Assembly (NCBI RefSeq): GCF_900109545.1
Contig: NZ_FOAP01000016.1
Span: 1-64,000, forward strand
Reading direction: 5' to 3'
Length of the DNA stretch: 64,000 bases
Origin: Stigmatella aurantiaca
Lineage (GTDB): Bacteria; Myxococcota; Myxococcia; Myxococcales; Myxococcaceae
Positions 57,089-64,000 of the stretch are shown here, piece by piece (positions within the stretch are counted from its first letter, which is position 1; each line of letters begins with the position of its first letter). The translations under genes and the position numbers were made by a program. Below the pieces are notes generated by a model. That model saw only the letters and a program-made list of their open reading frames with translations. It had not been told where the DNA came from and made no database searches.

Positions 57089-58420
57089 ATGAAGACACTC
57101 CTCTCCGCTTCCCTCCGGCAGCGTCTTGCCGCTGCCAGCCTCACCGCGGCGGCCGTCTCGGTCACGGCCTTCGCCCTGCCCGCCTTCGCGGCGCCCAGCG
57201 CCACGGGCGCCATCACCGGCAACGGTGGCAAGTGCGTCGACGTGGACAACGCCGGGACGGCCAACGGCACCGCCATTCAGATTTACGACTGCAACAACAG
57301 CAACGCCCAGCGGTGGACCTTCGCCGCGGACGGCAGCATCCGGGCCCTGGGCAAGTGCCTGGATGTCTCAGGAGGCGGCACCACCAACGGCACCCCCGTG
57401 CAGCTCTGGGATTGCAACGGCAGCAAGGCCCAGCAGTGGATCTACACCTCGGGCAAGGACCTGGTGAACCCCCAGGCCAACAAGTGCCTGGACATCAGCG
57501 GCGGGGGCAGCACCAGCGGCACCCGGCTCCAGCTCTGGGACTGCGTGGGCGTCGTCCAGCAGAAGTGGTCCCCCCCCGCTCACCAGGTGACGCACAAGCG
57601 CGTCGTCGTCTACTACCAGACCCAGTACAACGGCACCCAGTACGTGTCGCCCCTGGCGATGACCACGAACAACACGCGCGTCAGTGACGTCATCGTGGGC
57701 GCGTTCCACCTCAACTCCAATCTGATCGTCCACCTGAATGACCACCCGCCCAGCCACAGCCGGTACACGCAGATGTGGTCGGAGCTGGCCACGATGCAGG
57801 GCCGGGGTGTCCGCGTCCTGGGGATGATTGGCGGCGCCGCGCAGGGAAGCTTCCAGCGGCTGGATACCCAGTTCGATACGTACTACCCGCTCCTGAAGAA
57901 CATCATCACCACCTACAGGCTGGACGGCGTGGACCTCGACGTCGAGGAGTACATGTCCCTGGCCGGCATCGAGCGGGTGATTCGCAGGTTGCGCGCGGAC
58001 TTCGGGCCCGACTTCGTCATCACGCTCGCCCCGGTGGCCACGGCGCTGTACGGCGGCGGAAACCTCTCGGGCTTCAACTACGACCAGCTCTACCGGAATG
58101 CCGGGGCCGACATCGCCTGGTTCAACGCCCAGTTCTACAATGGCTGGGGCTACATGGGGAACACCACCAACTACAACGCCATCGCCACGCGCGGTGTCAT
58201 TCCCGTGCAGAAGGTGGTGGCCGGCACGCTGAGCAACCCGGGCAACGGGGGCTCGGGCTTCGTCGACATCAACACCGTGAAGTCCACGGTGCAGAGCCTG
58301 ATCAGCCAGCGCCAGGAGTTCGGCGGCGTGGCGGGCTGGGAGTACTTCAACTCCCTGCCGGGCGGTACGGCGGCCCCCTGGCAGTGGGCGAATGAAATGG
58401 CCACCGCCCAGGGCCGGTAA
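57089..58420 (+). CDS. Secreted GH18 glycosidase with ricin-type lectin domain
   Basis: 443 residues from ATG 57089 (GTG 57077 possible). Signal peptide ends ALPAFAAP. Residues about 40-165 form a ricin B beta-trefoil with three repeats (KCVDVDNAGTANGTAIQIYDC, QRWTF, KCLDVSGGGTTNGTPVQLWDC, KCLDISGGG). The GH18 barrel follows with the D-x-x-D-x-D-x-E motif at 279-286 (Glu286 catalytic) and ending GVAGWEYFNS. It should cut chitin, chito-oligomers or N-glycan cores, the lectin holding the sugar. The GDSL lipase gene starts 20 bases after its stop, so prey or fungal wall attack is plausible. Confidence 0.92.
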   Translation: MKTLLSASLRQRLAAASLTAAAVSVTAFALPAFAAPSATGAITGNGGKCVDVDNAGTANGTAIQIYDCNNSNAQRWTFAADGSIRALGKCLDVSGGGTTNGTPVQLWDCNGSKAQQWIYTSGKDLVNPQANKCLDISGGGSTSGTRLQLWDCVGVVQQKWSPPAHQVTHKRVVVYYQTQYNGTQYVSPLAMTTNNTRVSDVIVGAFHLNSNLIVHLNDHPPSHSRYTQMWSELATMQGRGVRVLGMIGGAAQGSFQRLDTQFDTYYPLLKNIITTYRLDGVDLDVEEYMSLAGIERVIRRLRADFGPDFVITLAPVATALYGGGNLSGFNYDQLYRNAGADIAWFNAQFYNGWGYMGNTTNYNAIATRGVIPVQKVVAGTLSNPGNGGSGFVDINTVKSTVQSLISQRQEFGGVAGWEYFNSLPGGTAAPWQWANEMATAQGR

Positions 58421-58439
58421 CCTCCCGAGGAACCTCACC

Positions 58440-59336
58440 ATGAGACACTCCCTGCTCTGTCTTGCCCTCTGCCTGACGGCCCTTGGCCCCCTTCACGCCA
58501 GCGCTCAAACCAGCATCGTCGCCTTTGGCGACAGCTTGAGTGACAACGGAAACAATGGCACCGCCACCAGCGGTCCCACCACGAACCCCAGCAGCCAGAT
58601 CTCCGGCGTCTGGGTGAAGCAGCTCGCCACCCGGCTGGGCCTGCCCCTGGTGGCGTCCGACAACGGCGGGACGAACTACGCCCGGGGCGGCGCCGTCACC
58701 AGCGGGATGAGCACCCAGGTCAATCAATACCTGGCCGCCCACCCCTCGGCTTCCTCCACCGCGCTCTACACGCTGTGGGGCGGGGGCAATGACATCAATC
58801 ACAAGGCCCAGGCCAACCCCTTCGACTCCGCGGGCATCAAGGCGGCCGCCACCACCGCCGTGGCCAACATCGAGTCGCAGATCCGCAAGCTCGCCCGGGC
58901 GGGCGCCAAGCACATCCTCTGGGTCAACATGCCGCCGCTGGACAGGACCCCCGTGGCCCTCTCCATTCCGGCGGGCCTGGGCACCACCGTGCTGCGCCCT
59001 CCCACACTTCACTTCAACACCCTCTGGGCCCAGTCGCTCACGCGGCTGCGCAATGAGTTTCCGGGCATCACCCTCATCGGGATGGATGTCTACGCCTTCT
59101 TCAACGCCCTCATCGCCAGCCCTTCCACCTACGGCCTGGTCAACGTGACGGGCACCAGCAAGGGCAAGGCCGTCAACCCGGACACGTACCTCTTCTGGGA
59201 TGAGCTCCACCCCACGAGCTACAGCCACGGGCTGCTGTCCAACTTCGCCTACGGCCTGCTCGAGGACGCCTACGGCCTCCAGGCGGTGGAGCCCGGCTTC
59301 GGCGGGGACGTCCTCCTGGAGCAGGCCGCGCCCTGA
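58440..59336 (+). CDS. Secreted GDSL-family lipase/esterase
   Basis: 298 residues. Signal peptide MRHSLLCLALCLTALGPLHASA. SGNH marks: FGDSLSDNGNN (Ser32), GGTNYARGGAVT (block II), TLWGGGNDI (block III) and D254ELH257 (Asp-His). The group resembles the thermolabile-hemolysin/phospholipase-type SGNH esterases. GAGGA precedes the ATG by about nine bases. Co-transcribed with the GH18 gene, consistent with a small degradative unit. A perfect stem-loop ends the unit. Confidence 0.92.
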   Translation: MRHSLLCLALCLTALGPLHASAQTSIVAFGDSLSDNGNNGTATSGPTTNPSSQISGVWVKQLATRLGLPLVASDNGGTNYARGGAVTSGMSTQVNQYLAAHPSASSTALYTLWGGGNDINHKAQANPFDSAGIKAAATTAVANIESQIRKLARAGAKHILWVNMPPLDRTPVALSIPAGLGTTVLRPPTLHFNTLWAQSLTRLRNEFPGITLIGMDVYAFFNALIASPSTYGLVNVTGTSKGKAVNPDTYLFWDELHPTSYSHGLLSNFAYGLLEDAYGLQAVEPGFGGDVLLEQAAP

Positions 59337-59362
59337 GCGCCCAGCGCGCCCGGGCTCAGGGC
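59330..59362. terminator. Bidirectional stem-loop across two facing stop codons
   Basis: GCCCTGAGC (59330-59338) and GCTCAGGGC (59354-59362) form a perfect 9-base-pair stem with a 15-base loop; TGA of the lipase and TGA of the opposite epimerase pair with each other. No T-run. Confidence 0.65.
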
Positions 59363-60138
59363 AACCCCGGCAGCCGTTGCTTCAACGAGGCAACGGCCAC
59401 CCGGTCATCCCTCATGCGTTGATCCAACACGGGGTGCTCCGTGGCCACCACGTGCCACCGCCCTCCGTGCCGGGCATTCAGCGCGAGGGCGATGTCATGG
59501 AAGGACCACCGCTCGTTCGCATCGAGCATGAAGACTCCCGGCTCCGCCCAGGCGAGCGCCGGGAGCACCCGCACCGTGTCCTCCAGCATGACGCAGGCGG
59601 GGTACCAGCGCGTGCTGGCCTCGACGCGGCCCTCCTCGCGCATCCGCGCCTCCAGGAAGGCCACCATGTTGTTGCCGGTGGGCTGCTCGCCGATCTGCCA
59701 CCCCAGCCGCACCACCCGCGCCTGGGGGTTCTGGGAGAGGACGCGCTCCTCGGCCTGCCGCTTCGCGCCCCCGTAGCCCTCCGAGGCATCCGGCCGTGAG
59801 TCCCGCGTGAAGGGCCCTGGGGCCGCCCCCGAGAACACCATGGACGTGCTGGCGAACAGGAAGCGCACGCCCAGCGTCCGGGTGAGCCACGCCAGCTCGC
59901 TGGCCCACTCGTAGTTGCTTCCCCAGGCCGCGGGGGACCAGTCCGAGGGTTGGGAGACCGCGCCCAGGTGGAACAGCACGTCCGGCGCCACCTCGCGCAC
60001 GAACCGCTCCATGGCCCCGTAATCGTCGATGGGGACCTGGCGCCGGTCCCAGGGGACCACCGTGGCGCCCTGGTGCCGCAAGTGCTCGCACAGCCTGGAG
60101 CCGATCGTTCCAGTGGCCCCTGTCACGATGGCCCTCAT
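59356..60138 (-). CDS. NAD(P)-dependent epimerase/dehydratase, RmlD-like
   Basis: 260 residues of extended short-chain dehydrogenase type. The Rossmann signature GATGTIGSRLCEHL is at the N-terminus, the active-site Tyr-Lys pair is in EGYGGAKRQAE, and Ser/Thr lies in FASTSMVFSG. The short length and the VPIDDYGAMERFVREVAPDVLFHLGA segment resemble dTDP-4-dehydrorhamnose reductases, but sugar-nucleotide genes are not nearby, so the substrate is open. Six bases separate its start from the prolyl oligopeptidase stop, so the two are probably one operon. Confidence 0.87.
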   Translation of the reverse strand: MRAIVTGATGTIGSRLCEHLRHQGATVVPWDRRQVPIDDYGAMERFVREVAPDVLFHLGAVSQPSDWSPAAWGSNYEWASELAWLTRTLGVRFLFASTSMVFSGAAPGPFTRDSRPDASEGYGGAKRQAEERVLSQNPQARVVRLGWQIGEQPTGNNMVAFLEARMREEGRVEASTRWYPACVMLEDTVRVLPALAWAEPGVFMLDANERWSFHDIALALNARHGGRWHVVATEHPVLDQRMRDDRVAVASLKQRLPGLP

Positions 60139-60144
60139 CCGAAC

Positions 60145-62286
60145 CTACGGCGCCGCGGGAGCGCCGATGCCGCGCAGTTCCCGGTTGAGGTAGACCAGCA
60201 TCAACGCGGCCCGGTAGGCCTCCTCGTTGTGATTGGCCGAGCCGGCGTGCCCTCCGTCGATGTTCTCGTAATAGTAGAAGGGGTAGCCGAACTCGGCCAT
60301 GCGCGCGGCCATCTTCCGGGCATGCGCCGGGTGGACGCGGTCATCCTTCGTCGAGGTGTAGAACATCACCTTGGGGTACGGCGCGCCCTTCTTCAGGTTC
60401 TGGTAGGGCGAGTACTTCGAGAGGAACGCCCACTCCTCGGGCTTGTCCGGGTCGCCGTACTCGCCCATCCACGAGGCCCCGGCGAGCAGGTGGCTGTAGC
60501 GCTTCATGTCCGCCAGGGGCACCCCCATCAGCACTGCGGAGTAGAGTTCGGGCCGCTGCGTGTAGGCGACCCCCACGAGCAGGCCTCCGTTCGAACGGCC
60601 CGAGATGCCGAGTGCCCCCTTCTTCGCGATGCCCGCCTGGAGCAGATCCTCGGCGATGGCGTGGAAGTCGTCATAGGCGCGCTGGCGGTGGGCCTTGAGC
60701 GCGCCCTCATGCCACTTCGGGCCGAACTCCCCGCCCCCGCGGATGTTGGCGAGCACGAAGGCATTGCCCTCCTCGACCCAGAACTGCGCCAGGGGCCCCA
60801 GGCGCAGCGGGTTCTTCGACAGGTAGGTGGGGTGGGTCGCCACGCGGAAGCCGCCATAGGCATGCATCAGCGTGGGCACGGGGCCCTTCACGCCCTTGGG
60901 CCGGACGAGGAAGTACGGAACGCGCGTGCCATCCTTGGACTTCGCGAAGCGCTGGCTGACCTCCATCTGGGAGGCATCGAAGCGGGCCGGGAGCGCCGCC
61001 ACCTGCACCGGCTGGGCCCCCGGGGTGATGGCGAACAGGGACTCGGGCGCCGTCAGCCCCTCGACCGAGACGAAGGCCGTGTCGGAAGGGCCTCCCACGG
61101 AGATCAACTGGATGACGCTCCGGGGCGCGAGCGGCACCGGCTTCGGCGTCCAGCGCCCCTGGGCACTCCGGGTCACCGTGACGAGCTTGCCCGCGACATT
61201 GTCGAGCAGCTTCACGTAGAGCACCTGCTTGCCCAGCCCCACCTCTTCGACCGCCTCCCGGGCGGAGGGCTGGTAGACGGTCTCGATGCCGGGCGTCTTG
61301 CCCTCCAGCAGCGGCGCGATGGCGTACGCCACCAGCGAGCCCTCCTTGTAGGTCTTCCCACCCTGCTTCCAGGGGCCGAAGAGGCGCGCGATCACCCGGC
61401 CGTCGAGCACGCCCTCCACCTCGGCATGGTCGGGCAACGGCGAGCGCACCCGCTTTCCATCGGGCGCCAGGTGGTGGAACTGTGACGTCCAGGAGGAGAG
61501 GTCGCGCTGGATCAGCGGATAGGTGTTCCCCTCCTCGATGTCCGTCATGGACCAGACCGACACGTCGGTGGGCTCCCCCTCGAAAACGGCCGGGGCCTCG
61601 GAGAGCGGCGTGCCCCGCTTCCACCGCCGCACCTGCCGTCCGTAGCCTGCCTGGGTGAGCGTACCCGGGCCGTAGTCGGAGCGGATGAGCAGCGTGTCCC
61701 GGTCGAGCCAGCTCACGTTGTTCTTGGCCACCGGCGTCTCGAACCCCTGCGGGACGAACTGGCCGGACACCGTGTCGAACTCGCGCCAGAGGTGCGCGTC
61801 CTTGCCCCCTTCCGACAGGGCGATGAGGCAGCGCTCATAGGCAGGCCGCAGGCAGAGGGCGCCCTTCCACACCCAGTTCTTGCCCTCGCGCTTCGCCAGC
61901 GCGTCGAGATCGATCAGCGTGCGCCACTCGGGCTTGCCCGCGATGAAGCCGTCGAGGCCCGCCACGCGCCACAGGCCACGCACGTGGTCCGCGTCCTGCC
62001 AGAAGTTGGCGACGCGGTCATTCTGGACGGCGTCCGGAGAGGCGATCCGCGCCTGGTCGTTGAGCAGGGCCGCGCCGCGCGTCCGGTACGTCTCGAAATC
62101 CGGTGCCTTCTCGAGAATCGCGGCGGTGGCGGCGTTCCACTGGCGCACCTGGTCCAGGGCGCGCGGCCCCTCGACGTCCTCGAGCCAGAGATACGGGTCT
62201 TCGCCCGCGGCCACGGCCACCGGGCCAGCACCGAGCCATGCCGCGAGCGCGGCGGAGAGGATGGAATGACGCAAGAGAACTCCCAA
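60145..62286 (-). CDS. Prolyl oligopeptidase family serine peptidase (S9), exported
   Basis: 713 residues with a signal peptide ([22 protein letters not shown]). N-terminal propeller (about 75-425) begins after [18 protein letters not shown]. The alpha/beta hydrolase part carries the triad: Ser565 in [11 protein letters not shown], the DD pair 648-649 in [10 protein letters not shown], and His680 in DGGHAGS. It cleaves short peptides, often after Pro, in the periplasm or outside. Upstream of the epimerase gene on the same strand. Divergent from yebC by 96 bases. Confidence 0.93.
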   Translation of the reverse strand: MGVLLRHSILSAALAAWLGAGPVAVAAGEDPYLWLEDVEGPRALDQVRQWNAATAAILEKAPDFETYRTRGAALLNDQARIASPDAVQNDRVANFWQDADHVRGLWRVAGLDGFIAGKPEWRTLIDLDALAKREGKNWVWKGALCLRPAYERCLIALSEGGKDAHLWREFDTVSGQFVPQGFETPVAKNNVSWLDRDTLLIRSDYGPGTLTQAGYGRQVRRWKRGTPLSEAPAVFEGEPTDVSVWSMTDIEEGNTYPLIQRDLSSWTSQFHHLAPDGKRVRSPLPDHAEVEGVLDGRVIARLFGPWKQGGKTYKEGSLVAYAIAPLLEGKTPGIETVYQPSAREAVEEVGLGKQVLYVKLLDNVAGKLVTVTRSAQGRWTPKPVPLAPRSVIQLISVGGPSDTAFVSVEGLTAPESLFAITPGAQPVQVAALPARFDASQMEVSQRFAKSKDGTRVPYFLVRPKGVKGPVPTLMHAYGGFRVATHPTYLSKNPLRLGPLAQFWVEEGNAFVLANIRGGGEFGPKWHEGALKAHRQRAYDDFHAIAEDLLQAGIAKKGALGISGRSNGGLLVGVAYTQRPELYSAVLMGVPLADMKRYSHLLAGASWMGEYGDPDKPEEWAFLSKYSPYQNLKKGAPYPKVMFYTSTKDDRVHPAHARKMAARMAEFGYPFYYYENIDGGHAGSANHNEEAYRAALMLVYLNRELRGIGAPAAP

Positions 62287-62382
62287 GGTGGAGCGGCGAA
62301 CTTATGCCGAAACCCCGCGCTTGCGGAATGCAGGCCGGCCTGGCCATTCTTCGCGCCACACCCCTCCACCCCAGCACTGGTC

Positions 62383-63105
62383 ATGGGACGAATCTTCGAA
62401 ACACGCAAGACGACGATGTTCGCCCGCTGGAACAAGATGGCGAAGCTGTTCACGCGGATCAGCAAGGACATCGCCATCGCCGTCAAGTCGGGAGGCTCCA
62501 GCCCGGACCACAACCCGGCCCTCCGCCGCGCCCTGCAGAACGCCCGCGTCGGCAACATGCCGAAGGACAAGATCGAAGCGGCCATCAAGCGCGCCAGCGG
62601 CGAGGACACGAAGGACTACGAGGTCGTCCTCTACGAAGGCTACGGGCCCCACGGCATCGCGGTGCTCGTGGAGACCGCCACCGACAACGTCGTGCGCACC
62701 GTGGCCAACGTCCGCATGCACCTCAAGGACGGGGGCGGCAACCTGGGCACCACCGGCAGCGTGGGCTACCTCTTCCAGCGCATGGGCGTCTTCCGGCTGG
62801 CCCCCGAGGGGTTGGATCTCGACGCGCTGGAGCTGGACCTCATCGACCACGGGCTCCAGGAGATGGGCGAGGGCACCGGCGAGAAGGGCGAGAAGCAGAT
62901 CATCATCCGCTGCGCCTTCAATGACTTTGGCCAGCTCCAGACGGCCATCGAGGAGCGCGGCCTCAAGGTCATCTCCGCCGAGTCCGAGTACATCGCCCTG
63001 AACCCCGTGGAGCTGCCCGAGGACAAGGCCAACGACGTCCTCCAGGTGGTGGACGCGCTCGAACAGGACGAGGACGTGCAGAAGGTGTTCCACAACCTCG
63101 CGTGA
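62383..63105 (+). CDS. yebC: YebC/PmpR-family regulatory or translation-associated protein
   Basis: 240 residues. Family marks: [31 protein letters not shown] (shown in part by its N-terminal basic helix, about 8-40), [42 protein letters not shown] and the C-terminal acidic domain. YebC proteins bind DNA or help ribosomes through proline stretches. ATG 62383 fixes the usual MGR start, but no strong ribosome site is visible. Confidence 0.94.
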   Translation: MGRIFETRKTTMFARWNKMAKLFTRISKDIAIAVKSGGSSPDHNPALRRALQNARVGNMPKDKIEAAIKRASGEDTKDYEVVLYEGYGPHGIAVLVETATDNVVRTVANVRMHLKDGGGNLGTTGSVGYLFQRMGVFRLAPEGLDLDALELDLIDHGLQEMGEGTGEKGEKQIIIRCAFNDFGQLQTAIEERGLKVISAESEYIALNPVELPEDKANDVLQVVDALEQDEDVQKVFHNLA

Positions 63106-63188
63106 TGTCCGGAAGCCTCCGGGAGGCAGGCCAAGCGGGCCAGGATGTGGCATGACAGGCCCGCCTTGACGCTTCCCGGAGGACTTTC

Positions 63189-64000
63189 GTGAGACTCTCC
63201 CGTTTCGCCCTGTCGGCCACGCTGGCCGTGATGGGCTGCTCCACTGCCCGTGCCCCCGCCGCTCCCGCCTCGCAGGCGGCCTCCCAGGCCCCCCAGGCGC
63301 CCGAGGCGGCGAAGCAGCCCCTGCCTCCCCCGAATGGCTCGGAGCTGCTCACGGGCACCCCCGCCGCCTTCACCGCCGCCTGCACCGCGGACATCGAGCG
63401 GGCGCACGGCCAGGTGGCCTCGCTCAAGAAGCTCGACGTGAAGGCCCAGGGCGCCGCCGTGCTCGCCGCGTATGACGAGGCCACCGCCTCGCTCATCAAC
63501 GCCGCCAGCCGCTCCAGCCTCGCCCGCGAGGTGCACCCGGACGCGGCCATGCGGGACGCGGCGCGCGCGTGCGAGCAGCAGGTGGACGCCGCCAACGTGG
63601 AGATCTCCCAGGACCGCGGCGTCTATGACGCCCTGGCCGCGGTGGACCTGGCGCGCGAGGATGACGCCACGCGCTACTGGATGCAGCGCACGCTGCTCGA
63701 CTTCCGCCGCGCGGGCGTGGACCGGGACGAGGCCACCCGGACGAAGGTGAAGGCGCTCAACGAGGAGATCCTCAAGCTCGGCCAGGAGTTCGGAAAGAAC
63801 ATCTCCGAGGACGTGCGCACCGTCACGTTCACGCCCAAGGAGCTGGAGGGCATGCCGGCCGACTACCTACAGGCGCACGCGCCGGGCAAGGACGGCAAGG
63901 TGGTCATCACCACCAACTACCCGGACTACTTCCCGCTCATGACGTACGCCAAGAACGCCAAGACGCGCGAGAAGCTGTGGCGCACGTACCGGCAGCGGGC
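63189..64000 (+). CDS. M3-family metallopeptidase lipoprotein, N-terminal part
   Basis: The gene runs off the window after about 270 codons. GTG 63189 follows GGAGGA at six bases. Lipobox in LAVMGC (Cys17), a Pro/Ala/Gln spacer, then helices of the oligopeptidase type (DDATRYWMQRTLLDFRRAGV, LNEEILKLGQEFGKNI, NYPDYFPLMTYAKNAKTR). The HExxH zinc site of M3 peptidases would lie beyond 64000, so activity cannot be confirmed here. Confidence 0.85.
   Translation, partial: MRLSRFALSATLAVMGCSTARAPAAPASQAASQAPQAPEAAKQPLPPPNGSELLTGTPAAFTAACTADIERAHGQVASLKKLDVKAQGAAVLAAYDEATASLINAASRSSLAREVHPDAAMRDAARACEQQVDAANVEISQDRGVYDALAAVDLAREDDATRYWMQRTLLDFRRAGVDRDEATRTKVKALNEEILKLGQEFGKNISEDVRTVTFTPKELEGMPADYLQAHAPGKDGKVVITTNYPDYFPLMTYAKNAKTREKLWRTYRQR

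Overview
The window is high-GC DNA whose gene content points to a predatory, fruiting myxobacterium (Myxococcota, probably the Cystobacterineae: Archangium, Cystobacter, Stigmatella or Myxococcus type). The evidence is the density of hybrid histidine kinases, two chemosensory gene sets, Ser/Thr kinases including a kinase-nSTAND fusion, a Cys-rich repeat surface lipoprotein, a SitI6-type double-CXXCG immunity protein, many lipoproteins with Pro/Ser/Thr spacers, and secreted glycosidases and lipases. No rRNA, tRNA, CRISPR array or insertion sequence was seen.

Layout. 1-5.2 kb (+): tail of one chemosensory operon (receptor C-terminus, CheA-CheY hybrid, CheB), then a GAF histidine kinase. 5.3-8.7 kb (+): small exported protein, GH1 lipoprotein, PAS kinase. 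8.8-18.4 kb (-): a complete chemosensory operon, cheY-cheA-cheW-receptor-HEAT-cheR-cheB, in which all seven genes overlap by 1-4 bases. Its receptor is a membrane-free, 849-residue coiled coil with the signalling tip near its middle. 18.5-21.5 kb (+): a Fur-box-preceded pair, a seven-repeat RCC1 lipoprotein and a di-heme oxidoreductase. 21.5-26.6 kb: receiver-PAS kinase, the wreck of a COG0523 (CobW-type) GTPase gene, a Fur/Zur-family regulator, a TonB-like protein and a small exported protein. 26.8-31.8 kb: lipoprotein with SGTP repeats, metallophosphoesterase, TetR regulator, Cys-rich mini-lipoprotein, receiver-kinase.

31.8-37.8 kb is an accessory stretch: an orphan SitI6-type immunity gene, an MBOAT/SGNH polysaccharide O-acetylation pair, and two lower-GC genes (a lipoprotein resembling the N-terminal part of a polymorphic toxin, and a small unknown protein). 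38-46 kb: TonB-dependent receptor with its own N-terminal TonB-C-like domain, XRE regulator, a kinase with an altered DFG motif, a receiver, a large RsbRD/GAF/PAS kinase. At 45.8-47.0 kb a small ParE/RelE-like protein lies divergent to a receiver fused to what looks like the same kind of domain. 47-52.5 kb (-): a three-gene operon of kinase-nSTAND-coiled-coil protein, TPR exported protein and Cys-rich surface lipoprotein. 52.7-64 kb: L,D-transpeptidase, LuxR regulator, two unknowns, a ricin-lectin GH18 with a GDSL lipase, an epimerase, prolyl oligopeptidase, YebC, and the start of an M3 peptidase that leaves the window.

How parts may work together. The che operon encodes a self-contained cytoplasmic array with adaptation enzymes (CheR/CheB) and a HEAT scaffold. 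Four of the kinases share the same linker motif after the H-box and look like recent paralogues. Several convergent gene pairs are separated by stem-loops whose base is built from the two stop codons.
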